Of a DNA stretch of 39,311 nt, positions 8,070-17,589 are shown one piece after another. Positions within the stretch are counted from its first letter, which is position 1, and each line of letters begins with the position of its first letter. The notes beneath the pieces were generated by a model. The model searched no databases. It was not told the DNA's origin and saw only the letters and a list, made by a program, of their open reading frames with translations. Source of the DNA: Alteromonas marina (GTDB lineage: Bacteria > Pseudomonadota > Gammaproteobacteria > Enterobacterales > Alteromonadaceae); NCBI RefSeq assembly GCF_000808575.1, contig NZ_JWLW01000008.1, positions 1 to 39,311 of the forward strand. The letters are read 5' to 3'. The translations under genes were made by a program, and so were the position numbers.

Positions 8070-8885
8070 ATGGATGAATTAAAACAAGCCCAAGCCCTTT
8101 ACGACACACTGGTTGAGTTTGCCGTTACCTATAGCTTTCAAATTGTAGGTGCCATTATCATTTTCTTATTTGGCTGGTGGGTGGCCAATAAAATAGGCCA
8201 TGTTGTTGAAAAGCTCATGGTGAGCAAGAAGATTGATGTCACGCTTAGTCGGTTTACCGGTGGTATATGCAAGCTGGTGGTGCTTGGTATAGTCATCATC
8301 ATCGCTCTTGGTAATGTCGGTATCAGTGTAACACCACTAATTGCGGCACTTGGTGCTGTAGGTCTAGGTGCCGGTCTTGCTATTCAGGGTATGCTGGCAA
8401 ACTATGCCGCTGGTTTTACCATAATCATTACCCGTCCTTTCGTTGTCGGAGACACTATTCGTGTTCGTGGCGTCGCTGGTGTTGTTGATCAAGTCATGCT
8501 GCCTTATACCATTCTCATCGATGAAGATAATGTGCATATTCAAATTCCCAACAAGCTTATCGTTGGGGAAATCTTGCACAACTCTGCCGAGAATATGCTT
8601 ATTGAGCTAGAAATTGGCGTTGCTTACTCGAGCAACGTAAACAATGTCATAGAGGTTATTCGACACACGGTCGAGGCAGTTGACGGGGTTAGTAAAGAGA
8701 AGTCACCGGCTATTGGTGTCGATAATTTCGGTGACAGCAGTATAAATTTTGGTATTCGGGTTTGGGCACCAGCGGTAAGGCATTTCGAAGTGCGTTATGC
8801 GCTAAACCAAGCTATTTTTAATGCCCTTCAGCAGAATAATATTGATATTCCGTTCCCGCAGAGGGAAGTTCGAATGCTGGAGTAG
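8070..8885 (+). CDS. mscS: Small-conductance mechanosensitive channel, MscS type
   Basis: A 271-residue inner-membrane channel that opens under membrane tension to release solutes during hypo-osmotic shock. Three hydrophobic helices are visible at about 17-38, 66-86 and 88-122. The pore helix has the Gly/Ala-rich pattern IAALGAVGLGAGLAIQGMLAN, followed by the MscS beta domain (RPFVVGDTIRVRGVAGVVDQV) and a cytoplasmic vestibule ending in IPFPQREVRM. The size is close to E. coli MscS (286). It appears monocistronic, between two terminators. It is an MscS-family protein for certain; orthology to E. coli MscS rather than a paralogue such as YnaI is likely from its minimal size. Confidence 0.9.
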   Translation: MDELKQAQALYDTLVEFAVTYSFQIVGAIIIFLFGWWVANKIGHVVEKLMVSKKIDVTLSRFTGGICKLVVLGIVIIIALGNVGISVTPLIAALGAVGLGAGLAIQGMLANYAAGFTIIITRPFVVGDTIRVRGVAGVVDQVMLPYTILIDEDNVHIQIPNKLIVGEILHNSAENMLIELEIGVAYSSNVNNVIEVIRHTVEAVDGVSKEKSPAIGVDNFGDSSINFGIRVWAPAVRHFEVRYALNQAIFNALQQNNIDIPFPQREVRMLE

Positions 8886-8927
8886 GGCTGTCATTAGCGC
8901 CTGTTTCATAATTTGTTATTGAATAAC

Positions 8928-8962
8928 TGCCGAATAGCCACTCAGCCATTCGGCATTTTTTT
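8928..8962 (+). terminator. Terminator of the MscS gene
   Basis: An 8-bp stem (TGCCGAAT / ATTCGGCA) with a 12-base loop and a run of T residues. The T-tract runs into the stop codon of the convergent gloA2 gene. Confidence 0.8.
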
Positions 8963-9344
8963 ACAGTTCGTAAAGTTCTAGCGGTAACCCATCCGGATCT
9001 TGGAAAAATGTAAAGCGCTTGCCGGTGTATTCGTCAGTTCTTACTGGCTCGCATTCCACCCTTTTATTGGTTAGGTGATTAATCACCTCATCTAAATTGT
9101 CGACTTTGAACGCTAAGTGTCTAAGCCCTTGGGCCTCTGGACGTGACGGCCTTTGAGGCGCCCCTGGAAACGAAAATAACTCAATTTGACTTCCGTCAGG
9201 CAGGCCAAGATCGCATTTATATGAATCCCGGGCTTCGCGGTAGTTTTCATCGATGATCGAAAACCCTAACACATCTGTGTAAAACGCTTTTGAACGTGGG
9301 TAGTCGCTACAAATAATAGCAACATGATGAAAGCCTTTTAACAT
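8961..9344 (-). CDS. gloA2: VOC-family protein, GloA2/YaeR type
   Basis: A 127-residue vicinal-oxygen-chelate protein closely resembling E. coli YaeR: YREARDSYK, ELFSFPGAPQRPSRPEA.GLRHLAF and KRFTFFQDPDGLPLELYE all match. The metal ligands of the glyoxalase I fold are at H7, E55, H76 and E123. Glyoxalase-like activity is assumed for the family, but the substrate is not established. AAGGA lies seven bases before the ATG. It is 19 bases downstream of an aldo/keto reductase on the same strand, so the two probably form an operon handling reactive carbonyls. Confidence 0.85.
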   Translation of the reverse strand: MLKGFHHVAIICSDYPRSKAFYTDVLGFSIIDENYREARDSYKCDLGLPDGSQIELFSFPGAPQRPSRPEAQGLRHLAFKVDNLDEVINHLTNKRVECEPVRTDEYTGKRFTFFQDPDGLPLELYEL

Positions 9345-9363
9345 GCTATTTCCTTATTAAGAC

Positions 9364-10314
9364 TTATGGCATCTCTTGGCCGCGAGCGACTTCAAATAAC
9401 TTGTACCAGTGTTCGCGAGACAAATGAACGTCCATCGCTTTTTGGCTAGATTTGATACGTTCTACATTAGTGCTGCCTAGCACAGGCGCGATATTAGCTG
9501 GATGTCGCATCAGCCATGCTAAAACAATCGCTTCAGGTGTTGTTTGATACTCGCTTGCAAGCTTTGCTACCAATTCTGCTGTAGCTAGGTCAACACTGCT
9601 CTCGGTCTTAGCGCCCGTATACTTCCCTTGAGCTAGACTTCCCCACGCCTGAAGTTGAACATTATTCATCATGCAGTATTCAAGTGTGCCAGGGGCATAA
9701 CCTATGTTGCGATTAGCCGTGCTGTTGCTGGTTATTCCGTCTTCCAACCAGTCCCTAAAACCAAGGCTCATTTCAAGTTGGTTAGCTACAATAGGAGTTG
9801 AGAGCGCTGATTGAAGGTAGTTTATTTGGTGGCCATGCATGTTAGACACACCTACGTGTTTAATCTTCCCCTGTTGCTGCAGAAGTAACAAAGTGCCTGC
9901 CACTTCTTCTAGCTCCATCAGTGGGTCAGGGCGATGGAGTAGCAATATGTCAAGTTGCTCAATACCTAAACGCGAAAGAATACCTTCAACAGACGTGTGG
10001 ATATGATTTGCTGAAAAATCATAGCGCTTTGGTCCTAAATCATCTTCAAAGCGTATTGCACATTTAGATTGAATAATCATTTTGTCTTTAAGTTCTGGCG
10101 CTTGCTTAAGGGCTTCACCAAAGACGGTTTCGGCTTTGCCGAACGTATAGATGTCAGCATGATCGAAAACGTTAATGTCTAAGTCTAATACTGCGTCGAT
10201 GATTGTTCTTGCCTGGGTTATATCGGCTTTGGTGGCAGGGTCATTATTCCAACCTCCACCTAAGCCCATACATCCATAAACTAGGCGGCTTGCATGTGGA
10301 AAGTGTGCGTTCAT
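9364..10314 (-). CDS. Aldo/keto reductase, YdhF-like
   Basis: A 316-residue NADPH-dependent oxidoreductase with the aldo/keto reductase fold. The catalytic tetrad is D51 and Y56 in FDHADIYTFG, K84 in IQSKCAI and H127 in LLLHRPDP. The cofactor-binding end has PVLGSTNVERIKSS. Overall it resembles the E. coli YdhF group, whose natural substrate is unknown. GGAG is eight bases before the ATG. It is the first gene of a two-gene unit with gloA2, consistent with carbonyl detoxification, though that is only contextual. Confidence 0.85.
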   Translation of the reverse strand: MNAHFPHASRLVYGCMGLGGGWNNDPATKADITQARTIIDAVLDLDINVFDHADIYTFGKAETVFGEALKQAPELKDKMIIQSKCAIRFEDDLGPKRYDFSANHIHTSVEGILSRLGIEQLDILLLHRPDPLMELEEVAGTLLLLQQQGKIKHVGVSNMHGHQINYLQSALSTPIVANQLEMSLGFRDWLEDGITSNSTANRNIGYAPGTLEYCMMNNVQLQAWGSLAQGKYTGAKTESSVDLATAELVAKLASEYQTTPEAIVLAWLMRHPANIAPVLGSTNVERIKSSQKAMDVHLSREHWYKLFEVARGQEMP

Positions 10315-10588
10315 TTAGATATCTCCCTGTGAAAATGGTGAGTGGACAAAGTACCTTTGCACTCAATAAAAACGTTGGAGCTTTTTATAATCATTAAGGC
10401 GGCACTGTAATACAGCCTCGGCAATTATAAAAGCGCGATTAGGCGAGAACATTCTGGCTATCGACGATTAGCGCTTCAGAACACTTATGGTGCGGCAGAA
10501 GCAATAAAGATCACAAAAAACAGTGTTGGTATTATCCGCTTTAAAAGAGGGCCAAGCACTTGAAAGTATTGTCAAAAAACGAGGGTTT

Positions 10589-11131
10589 ATGTTTAAAAAA
10601 TGGGGTTTAGTCGCAATAGTAGGCATATTGTTCGTTGGCTTATCTGGTTGTACAGGTACGCCGGATAACGTCGAACCAGTTGAAGGGTTTGAGCTTCCTA
10701 GGTATTTAGGCAAGTGGTACGAAATCGCGCGCTTTGACCATAGCTTCGAAGAAGGGTTAACTGAAGTTACGGCAACTTACAGTATGCGCGATGATGGTGG
10801 CGTGAAAGTTATTAATCGCGGTTATTCAAAAGAAGAAGGTACTTGGGATGAAGCCGAAGGCAAAGCGTATTTTGTAGAGTCTGAAACCACTGGGCATTTA
10901 AAAGTATCCTTCTTCGGCCCGTTTTATGCCAGCTATGTCATTATTGAGCTAGATAAAAAAGGTTATCAATATGCTTTGATAACAGGCCCAGATAAAGACT
11001 ACCTTTGGATTTTAGCGCGCTCACCCTCTATTTCAGATGAGGTCCGCGCCCGCTTGCTAGAAAAGGCAGAGGTCGCTGGGTACGACGTTAGCAAGCTCAT
11101 TTGGGTTGAGCACGGAAAAGTGAATTCATAG
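10589..11131 (+). CDS. blc: Outer-membrane lipocalin lipoprotein
   Basis: A 180-residue bacterial lipocalin. The lipoprotein signal (FKKWGLVAIVGILFVGLSGC) predicts lipidation at C21. The lipocalin signature GKWYEIARF is at residues 41-49, and the family's later motifs (ATYSMRDDGGVKVINRGYS, GPFYASYVIIELD, YALITGPDKDYLWILARSP) follow in order. Blc binds lysophospholipids or fatty acids at the outer membrane. The frame is open 22 codons further upstream, but the ATG at 10589 begins the signal peptide and has a GAGGG just before it. The 274 bp upstream separates it from the divergent aldo/keto reductase; I see no clear promoter there. pyrC starts 98 bp downstream. Confidence 0.9.
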   Translation: MFKKWGLVAIVGILFVGLSGCTGTPDNVEPVEGFELPRYLGKWYEIARFDHSFEEGLTEVTATYSMRDDGGVKVINRGYSKEEGTWDEAEGKAYFVESETTGHLKVSFFGPFYASYVIIELDKKGYQYALITGPDKDYLWILARSPSISDEVRARLLEKAEVAGYDVSKLIWVEHGKVNS

Positions 11132-11151
11132 GTACGATCAAGCGAGTTGTT

Positions 11152-11193
11152 CTGCGCGCAAATTGGGATTTGTGCTATTATTGCGCGCAAATT
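11152..11193. promoter_or_regulatory. Twin palindromes upstream of pyrC
   Basis: The 12-mer TGCGCGCAAATT occurs at 11153-11164 and again at 11182-11193, 29 bp apart. The second copy sits in the perfect palindrome TTGCGCGCAA. Between them lies TATTAT (11176-11181), a plausible -10 box. The region could also fold (GGGATTTGTGC with GCGCAAA-TTCCC, one bulge). This may be a pyrC operator or leader switch; no experimental counterpart is known to me. Confidence 0.4.
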
Positions 11194-11229
11194 CCCCTTT
11201 GTTTGAATAAGTACCAAGAGAGATAAGGC

Positions 11230-12276
11230 ATGCAAACGCTCACCATTACTACGCCAGACGATTGGCATCTTCACTTTCGCGATAACGAAATGCTAGCAGA
11301 GACAGTGCCTGCAACTGCACGTTGTTTCCAGCGCGCGATTGTTATGCCAAACCTTGTACCGCCAGTGGTTAATGCTGAAATGGCAGTGGCGTATAAAGGG
11401 CGAATTGAGGCTGCAAGACCAAATGGCAGTAGCTTTGAGCCTTTAATGACTTTATTCCTTACTAACCAAACAACTCCCCAAGATATTGTCGAAGCAAAAC
11501 AAGCTGGGGTAACAGCATGTAAGCTTTATCCTGCTGGAGCTACCACTAATTCAGACGCCGCAGTGAAAGGCATTCAGGCTTTGTACCCGGTATTTCAAGC
11601 CATGCAAGAGCAAGGTTTGTTACTGTTGATACACGGTGAAGTGACTGAGCATCACATTGATATTTTTGATCGTGAAAAAGTATTTATTGATACCCATTTA
11701 GGGCCTATCGTTGACGCATTTCCTAGGCTGAAAGTGGTGTTCGAGCACATTACTACAGCAGATGCCGCAAGCTTCGTAGCGGGCGCCAGCGAGTTTGTAG
11801 GCGCCACTATTACGCCTCAGCATTTATTGCTTAACCGTAACGATTTACTGGTTGGTGGGGTACGACCTCACAACTATTGCTTGCCAGTACTTAAACGCAA
11901 CACACATCAAAAAGCGTTGCGCGACATGGTGGCAAGTGGCAACAATAAATTCTTTTTAGGTACTGATTCTGCACCTCATGCTAAGCATAAAAAAGAGAAT
12001 GCGTGCGGCTGTGCAGGTTGCTACAGTGCATGGTCTGCAATAGAGCTTTATGCAGAAGTGTTTGAGCAGCTAGACGCAATAGACAAGCTTGAAGGCTTTG
12101 CTAGCCATTACGGTGCAGATTTTTATGGTTTAGCTCGAAATACGACTAAAATGACACTGGTGAAAGAGTCATGGACGGTGCCAGAACAAGTAACCCTAGC
12201 TGATGGCACCGATATGGTTCCATTTTTTGCGGGGCAAACGTTGCAGTGGAAATTAGAAAAGGCATTTCAAGCTTAG
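11230..12276 (+). CDS. pyrC: Dihydroorotase
   Basis: A 348-residue zinc enzyme that closes carbamoyl-aspartate to dihydroorotate in pyrimidine synthesis. It has the same length as the E. coli enzyme. Metal ligands are H13 and H15 (DDWHLHFRD), the carboxylated lysine K98 ([11 protein letters not shown]), H135, H173 and D246 (LGTDSAPH). The last four are each shifted by four from E. coli K102, H139, H177 and D250. It lies 98 bp after blc, with a repeat-containing spacer that may hold its promoter. Its last 31 bases overlap the next gene in another frame, so the two are probably co-transcribed. Confidence 0.97.
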   Translation: MQTLTITTPDDWHLHFRDNEMLAETVPATARCFQRAIVMPNLVPPVVNAEMAVAYKGRIEAARPNGSSFEPLMTLFLTNQTTPQDIVEAKQAGVTACKLYPAGATTNSDAAVKGIQALYPVFQAMQEQGLLLLIHGEVTEHHIDIFDREKVFIDTHLGPIVDAFPRLKVVFEHITTADAASFVAGASEFVGATITPQHLLLNRNDLLVGGVRPHNYCLPVLKRNTHQKALRDMVASGNNKFFLGTDSAPHAKHKKENACGCAGCYSAWSAIELYAEVFEQLDAIDKLEGFASHYGADFYGLARNTTKMTLVKESWTVPEQVTLADGTDMVPFFAGQTLQWKLEKAFQA

Positions 12277-13556
12277 CAATATATATTAGTGCCTGTTTAT
12301 GTGCCCTATGGAGCTTTTCTATGAGGGCACAAACACTCTCTTACTCTCACGCTAAAGATTTACCCTGCGCCATCACCCCCTCCGACCAGCAGAGTATTCA
12401 ATCTTACTCATTTACAGTGTTTGAAAACGCTTTGTCAAAGAGTGGTATTGATTTAAGGCTAGCTGATAAAGCAACACCTAGCGGATCCCAAATTCATTTC
12501 AACGTCATAAGAAATGAAGATAACGAAAACTATTACTACTGGATAACGCCGTTATTTGCTTTTAAATGTGGAGGCGATGTCCGTTGTACGCCGAATGCAG
12601 GCAGTCAGGAAATAACAATAGCAGTGAGCTACATTGCTCTTGCAAAAGCTAAAAGTAATGCTGAAACTGCAGAGCGCCTGAGTGAACTAGTGAGCCAATA
12701 CAAGCACTCAAAAACGTTTACTTTGCATGCTAAATCGATGTTAAGTGAATTGAAGCTATCTTTTCCAGCTACCGTACTTGCTTTTGGCACTTTAAGCCTA
12801 GTGGGCGAACTGCATACAAATACCGACAACCTTTGGGTTATCGCTGACGTAGTGCCTTTGTTTTCTGAAGTCGGAGAGCGAGGAAGAATTGAAGGTATCG
12901 CTGCTGATTTGGTTAGCGATATTTTAGATGAGATGGCACTTGACCAGACTATTCTCTCTGCGCCTTGGGCAAGAATAGCAAAGGAAGCCATGACTAAGTC
13001 TAACGTTCTGGTATTTTCGGTAATTCGAACTGATGAAAGAGAAAACGTGTTCCACTGGGTAACGCCGGTTTCAAGAAATCTTCACGGTCTGTACGGTATT
13101 GATAAACCCTATTTTCCTTTCTTTGAGGATGTTCCGAAGACCTACAGGGTAGGTACCTTATTGGAGGACTATCGCTATCAAATCGCGATAGAACATGGCT
13201 TCAAAGTAAAAGCCTATGATTCATGGCAGGCGTTAGCGGACGCACTGATTAACAACGAAATTGATACTATTTTCGGTTCTCAGGGAGCAATTGACTTAGG
13301 ATGTAACCCAAAGCAATTTAAATGTGAGACAATAACCCTCTCGAGTAAGTACGACATTTCAACGGCCTACCTAGCACTGTCAAAAAAAGACACCTGTGTT
13401 TTGGCTTTAGAGAAGCTCAAGTTAGCGGCGGCCGGTGTGAAAATGAGTGACAAGTTTAATGAGCAGCTTTCTTCATGGAGCGACATGGTGTCTGAAGAAT
13501 ACGGCATAGCTCATCATACCAAAAATGGTGTAGTGCACCTTTGGAAACCTAATTAA
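12246..13556 (+). CDS. Periplasmic solute-binding protein with two tandem lobes
   Basis: A 436-residue protein, probably exported: the N-terminus ([18 protein letters not shown] and on to about residue 28) looks like a signal peptide ending near RAQ. The C-terminal half fits the amino-acid-type (family 3) substrate-binding fold: [40 protein letters not shown]. The N-terminal half repeats this core weakly ([20 protein letters not shown] from residue 84), so the gene may be an internal duplication with a decayed first copy. The only start giving a full signal peptide is GTG at 12246, inside pyrC. The next in-frame ATG (12321) would lose it. The ligand is unknown. No ABC permease or ATPase lies nearby, so it may serve sensing or be an orphan. 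The stop overlaps the dbpA start (TAATG). Confidence 0.7.
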   Translation: MEIRKGISSLAIYISACLCALWSFSMRAQTLSYSHAKDLPCAITPSDQQSIQSYSFTVFENALSKSGIDLRLADKATPSGSQIHFNVIRNEDNENYYYWITPLFAFKCGGDVRCTPNAGSQEITIAVSYIALAKAKSNAETAERLSELVSQYKHSKTFTLHAKSMLSELKLSFPATVLAFGTLSLVGELHTNTDNLWVIADVVPLFSEVGERGRIEGIAADLVSDILDEMALDQTILSAPWARIAKEAMTKSNVLVFSVIRTDERENVFHWVTPVSRNLHGLYGIDKPYFPFFEDVPKTYRVGTLLEDYRYQIAIEHGFKVKAYDSWQALADALINNEIDTIFGSQGAIDLGCNPKQFKCETITLSSKYDISTAYLALSKKDTCVLALEKLKLAAAGVKMSDKFNEQLSSWSDMVSEEYGIAHHTKNGVVHLWKPN

Positions 13557-14935
13557 TGACAGTTGAAACCGTTAAGCATTTAGATATAAACCCGGCCATC
13601 ACTAAGGCGTTAGACTCACAAGGCATTTACCAACTTTCCCCTATACAGGCACAATCGCTCCCTGAAGCGTTGCAGGGAAAAGATGTAATAGGCCAAGCGC
13701 AAACTGGCAGCGGCAAAACTCTATGCTTTGTAATTCCTGCCTTGCAGCACGTAGAAGTGAATGATTTTACCACACAGGCCATCATTCTTTGTCCTACCAG
13801 AGAGCTTGCTGATCAAGTGGCGCAGCAGTGTCGTTCGTCGGCTAAAAACATTGGCAATATCAAAGTAACCACGTTATGTGGTGGCCAGCCTATGGGGCCC
13901 CAGATTCAGTCATTGAAGCATAGCCCTCATATTATTGTGGGCACGCCGGGTCGCGTAATGGACCATGTGGAAAAGCGTCGAATTGACCTAAGTAACGTAA
14001 AGTTGCGTGTCCTCGATGAAGCCGATCGCATGTTAGACATGGGCTTTGAAGACGATTTACGCATTATTTTCGGTCAAACGCCGAAACAAGTGCAAACCCT
14101 ATTGTTTTCTGCAACTTTTACAGAACAAATTGAGCGTGTAGCTAAGCAGTACCTGCACAACCCGGTAACCTGCAAGGTTGAGGCTCAAGAGAGTAAACCA
14201 GCCATCACGCAGTTGGGTTACAACGTACTGCCGCACACACGCACTCAGGCGCTTAAAGCGGTACTTACTCACTACCAACCTAAAAACGCCATTGTATTTT
14301 GTAACCGTAAGGTTCAGGTAAATGAAGTGGTTGACGAGCTTATCGAAGATGGCTTCAGTGCCGCTGGGCTCCAGGGGGACTTGGAACAGCATCAACGTAC
14401 GTCGGTGCTAATGCAGTTTGCCAGCGATGCGCTACAAGTACTTGTTGCTACCGATGTAGCTGCGCGAGGACTAGACATTGACGATGTTGCCTGCGTGGTT
14501 AATTACACAGTAAGTGAAGAGCCGGAAACCCATATTCACCGCATTGGCCGTACGGCACGTGCGGGTGCTAAGGGCATTGCGGTAACGCTAGTGAGCGATG
14601 ACGAAGAGCACTTTTTGCGAAAAATTGAAGTGTTACAAGAAAGCGATATTCCGCTTAAAGGCGCGCAAAGCTTACGTTTTCATAAAAACAAAATCACTCA
14701 GCCTGCATTCACTTGTATTTCACTGAGCGCGGGTAAAAAGGAAAAGCTTCGCCCAGGCGATCTGGTGGGGGCACTTACTAAAGATGCTGGCATTCCTGGC
14801 GACGACTTAGGCAAAATTAAAGTGCAAAACAGCATGAGTTTTGTCGCAGTGAAAACGCGCAGCGTTAAAAAAGCCATGGCGCACTTTAGAGAAGGAAAGA
14901 TTAAAGGAAAACGTATTAGAGCCCGAAAGCTTTAA
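13556..14935 (+). CDS. dbpA: ATP-dependent RNA helicase DbpA
   Basis: A 459-residue DEAD-box helicase (E. coli DbpA has 457). Motifs in order are AQTGSGKT (48-55), PTREL (80-84), GG, TPGR (130-133), DEAD (154-157), SAT (185-187), ARGLDI and HRIGRTARAG. The C-terminal domain (GKKEKLRPGDLVGALTKDAG, then FVAVKTRSVKKAM) is the DbpA RNA-binding fold that targets hairpin 92 of 23S rRNA and directs it to late 50S assembly. Its ATG shares one base with the upstream stop codon, so translation is probably coupled to the binding-protein gene. Confidence 0.95.
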   Translation: MTVETVKHLDINPAITKALDSQGIYQLSPIQAQSLPEALQGKDVIGQAQTGSGKTLCFVIPALQHVEVNDFTTQAIILCPTRELADQVAQQCRSSAKNIGNIKVTTLCGGQPMGPQIQSLKHSPHIIVGTPGRVMDHVEKRRIDLSNVKLRVLDEADRMLDMGFEDDLRIIFGQTPKQVQTLLFSATFTEQIERVAKQYLHNPVTCKVEAQESKPAITQLGYNVLPHTRTQALKAVLTHYQPKNAIVFCNRKVQVNEVVDELIEDGFSAAGLQGDLEQHQRTSVLMQFASDALQVLVATDVAARGLDIDDVACVVNYTVSEEPETHIHRIGRTARAGAKGIAVTLVSDDEEHFLRKIEVLQESDIPLKGAQSLRFHKNKITQPAFTCISLSAGKKEKLRPGDLVGALTKDAGIPGDDLGKIKVQNSMSFVAVKTRSVKKAMAHFREGKIKGKRIRARKL

Positions 14936-14984
14936 TATGCACTCTTAGATCTAAGTACTGACATTATTCAATGGAAGGTTGAGT

Positions 14985-15383
14985 GTGGTCGCTGAAACTG
15001 ACTTGAGCGTGTTACTGAAAAATTTGAATCCTGTGGCGAGTAGTGAAAATTACGTTTTTACTACTTTGCCTGCTGACAGATTAACCAGCACGTTAATTTC
15101 AATAGCTAAGGGTATGTTTCAGGAACGCGAGGGCACCACACTCATTCTGCCGGTAGCCGCTGCCGAGACAGCTAATTTGCCATTTGAAGGTTATTACCGC
15201 TGTATAACCTGTGAAGTGCATTCTAGTCTGGAAGCGGTAGGCATGACTGCAGCTATGTCCACTGCGCTGGGTAAGGCAGGAATTAGCGCTAACGTGGTGG
15301 CCGCTTATTATCACGACCATATTTTCGTGCCAGCTGAAAAAGTTGATGTGGCGATAGACGTTTTAACTTCGTTGTCTATTTAG
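14985..15383 (+). CDS. ACT-domain protein (COG3602-like)
   Basis: A protein of about 132 residues with an ACT-like regulatory fold. Recognisable segments are LPADRLTSTLISIAKGMFQE, YYRCITCEVHSSLEAVGMTA and GISANVVAAYYHDHIFVPAE, which resemble small stand-alone ACT proteins of unknown function. Such domains usually bind amino acids. I place the start at GTG 14985 because GGAAGG ends six bases before it. A TTG at 14979 would abut that sequence directly. It lies 49 bp after dbpA and may be the last gene of that unit. Confidence 0.75.
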   Translation: MVAETDLSVLLKNLNPVASSENYVFTTLPADRLTSTLISIAKGMFQEREGTTLILPVAAAETANLPFEGYYRCITCEVHSSLEAVGMTAAMSTALGKAGISANVVAAYYHDHIFVPAEKVDVAIDVLTSLSI

Positions 15384-15433
15384 GCCTTCCCCTTTTCTTC
15401 CTGCCGGTGCTCTTTTCTCAAAAACGCATCAAC

Positions 15434-15466
15434 AAGCCCCAGTTTGGTGAAGCAAACATGGGGCTT
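15434..15466. terminator. Hairpin between convergent ACT and pepO genes
   Basis: AAGCCCCAGTTTG (15434-15446) pairs with CAAAC-A-TGGGGCTT (15453-15466), a 13-bp stem with one bulged A and a 6-base loop. T residues flank it only weakly on either side. Its position between convergent genes favours a bidirectional terminator. Confidence 0.55.
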
Positions 15467-15522
15467 TAGCTATCGTATTTTATGTACGCTACTTTATATG
15501 GACTGTGTTTAGAGTAGGCGAA

Positions 15523-17589
15523 TTACCAAATTTTCACGCGTTCTTCTGGTGGTAAATACAACGCATCTTCTTCGGTCACGTTAAACGCTTCGTAGAATTC
15601 AGGTACGTTGCGAACAGCTCCGTTAGTGCGGAACTTCGTAGGTGAATGGGTATCGGTTTGTACTTGGCTGCGCAACGCTTCTTCGCGATATTTGCTTGCC
15701 CAAACCTGGCCGTAACCAATGAATACACGCTGATCGCCAGTGAAACCATCTAGTTCAGGAGCTTTTTCACCATCAAGAGACAGGTGGTAAGCTTTAAGGG
15801 CGATGCTGATGCCGCCAAGATCGCCAATGTTTTCACCTAAGGTATATTCACCGTTTACGTGTAAGTCAGGCAGAACCTCAAACTGGTTATACTGTTCAAT
15901 CAAGTTTGCAGTGCGTGCTTCAAACTCGCCGCGATCTTCATCGGTCCACCAGTTTCTGAGTACACCATCGCCATCAAATGTTGAACCTGCATCATCGAAC
16001 CCGTGGCCAATCTCGTGTCCGATTACTGCGCCAATGCCACCGTAGTTAACCGCGTCTTCGGCATTCATGTCAAAGAACGGAGGTTGAAGGATAGCAGCAG
16101 GGAATACAATTTCGTTTAGCGGAGGGTTGTAGTAAGCATTAACAGTTTGTGGTGTCATGCCCCATTCATGGGTCCACACTGGGCCACCTTGTTTCTTAAG
16201 CATTTCTTCATACAGCACGTCAGATGAACGCTTAAGGTTTCCAAACAGGTCACTGGCATTAACTGTCAGCGCTGAATAGTCTCTCCACTGGTCCGGGTAA
16301 CCAATTTTAACGGTAAACTTAGACAGCTTGTCTAGTGCTTGTGCACGAGTTTCGTCTGTCATCCAATCAAGATTTTCTATACTTTCTTTGTAAGCTAACA
16401 GCAGGTTATTAACCATTTCCATCATGCGGTCTTTCGCTTCAGGCGGGAAGTGCTGTTTTACATAGACCTTACCAATAAGCTCGCCAACGTGGGCATTTGA
16501 AAGGCTTACCGCACGACGCCATTGTGGCTGTTGCTCTTCAACACCGCGAAGCACTTTACTGTAGAAATTGAAGTTTGCTTCATCAAGCTCGGCATTTAAG
16601 CGACTGGCTGAAGCATTTAACAAGCCCCACTTAAGGAACGTTTTCCAATCTTCCAGTGAAGTTTCTGCAATAACACCATCAATGTTTTGCATGTAGTCTT
16701 TTTGCAGGATGCCTAGCGAAGGAATGTCGCTAATGTCTGCTTCATTAAGATAAGCGTCCCAGTCGAACTTAGGCATTAACGCTTTAAGTTCTTCAATTGT
16801 CAGTTTGTTATAGTTGGCAGCAAAGTTTCGGGCCTGCTCTTTTTTCATATGTAGCTGAGCAATTTTAGTTTCAAGTGCGAACAGCATATCCGCACTTTCT
16901 TTAGGCGCGTCGAAACCCGCCAGCTCAAACATGGTTTGAATATGTTTAACGTAGGCATCGCGAATGGTTTGTGATGTTTCGTCGTCCTTGAAGTAGTACT
17001 CGCGCTCAGGAAGGCCTAAGCCCGACTGCCACGTGTACATCAAATATTCTTTCGGTGACTTGAGGTCAGGGTATTGAGTTAGGCTAAACGGTGTACCGTA
17101 GCCATAGCGAGCTGCATAAGCAAAGTACTCAGCAAGGTCGGTATAGTCTTCAATAGCATCAATCTTAGACAACTCAGGTTTAAGCGGCGTAACGCCAAGT
17201 TCGTTGCGGGTTTTCATATCCATATAGGCACGGTAAAAATCACCGACTTTTTGCTCGTCGCTGCCCGCTTTAAAGTCGCCTTCGGCAGACGATTTTATAA
17301 TATCCATAACGTGATCTTGTGCTTCATCGCGAAGGATCACAAAAGAACCGTAGCTCGATTTATCTGCCGGTATTTCAAAATTATCAAACCACTTGCCGTT
17401 TACGTAGCGGAAAAAGTCATCACCCGGGTCAACAGACGGATCCATATTTTCTTTAATGACACCTGAAGAAAGCTGTTGTTGAGCCTCTTCGGTAGCCGCG
17501 CTCTGTGTCTGTTGTTCTGTGGTTGAATTTTGGGGGCTACAAGCCGTGAGGGCCAGTGCCACACTTAAGCTTAAAACGCTACGTAACAT
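15523..17589 (-). CDS. pepO: M13-family metallopeptidase lipoprotein (PepO-like)
   Basis: A 688-residue zinc peptidase of the neprilysin family. The zinc motif is HEIGH (525-529), with the third ligand E586 and supporting D590 in GENIGDLGG. The substrate-binding NAYYNPPLNEIVFPAAILQPPFF precedes it. The N-terminus MLRSVLSLSVALALTAC is a lipoprotein signal with lipidation at C17, followed by a Gln/Thr/Ser-rich linker, so the enzyme is anchored in the cell envelope. The full length and C-terminal sequence match the family. AAAGGA lies nine bases before the start. The 260 bp upstream separates it from a divergent RraA-family gene and contains no clearly defined promoter. Confidence 0.93.
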   Translation of the reverse strand: MLRSVLSLSVALALTACSPQNSTTEQQTQSAATEEAQQQLSSGVIKENMDPSVDPGDDFFRYVNGKWFDNFEIPADKSSYGSFVILRDEAQDHVMDIIKSSAEGDFKAGSDEQKVGDFYRAYMDMKTRNELGVTPLKPELSKIDAIEDYTDLAEYFAYAARYGYGTPFSLTQYPDLKSPKEYLMYTWQSGLGLPEREYYFKDDETSQTIRDAYVKHIQTMFELAGFDAPKESADMLFALETKIAQLHMKKEQARNFAANYNKLTIEELKALMPKFDWDAYLNEADISDIPSLGILQKDYMQNIDGVIAETSLEDWKTFLKWGLLNASASRLNAELDEANFNFYSKVLRGVEEQQPQWRRAVSLSNAHVGELIGKVYVKQHFPPEAKDRMMEMVNNLLLAYKESIENLDWMTDETRAQALDKLSKFTVKIGYPDQWRDYSALTVNASDLFGNLKRSSDVLYEEMLKKQGGPVWTHEWGMTPQTVNAYYNPPLNEIVFPAAILQPPFFDMNAEDAVNYGGIGAVIGHEIGHGFDDAGSTFDGDGVLRNWWTDEDRGEFEARTANLIEQYNQFEVLPDLHVNGEYTLGENIGDLGGISIALKAYHLSLDGEKAPELDGFTGDQRVFIGYGQVWASKYREEALRSQVQTDTHSPTKFRTNGAVRNVPEFYEAFNVTEEDALYLPPEERVKIW

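Noticed and set aside
10523..10588. Upstream extension of the lipocalin frame
   Set aside because: The lipoprotein signal begins at the ATG at 10589. Extending it would place 22 non-signal residues before it.
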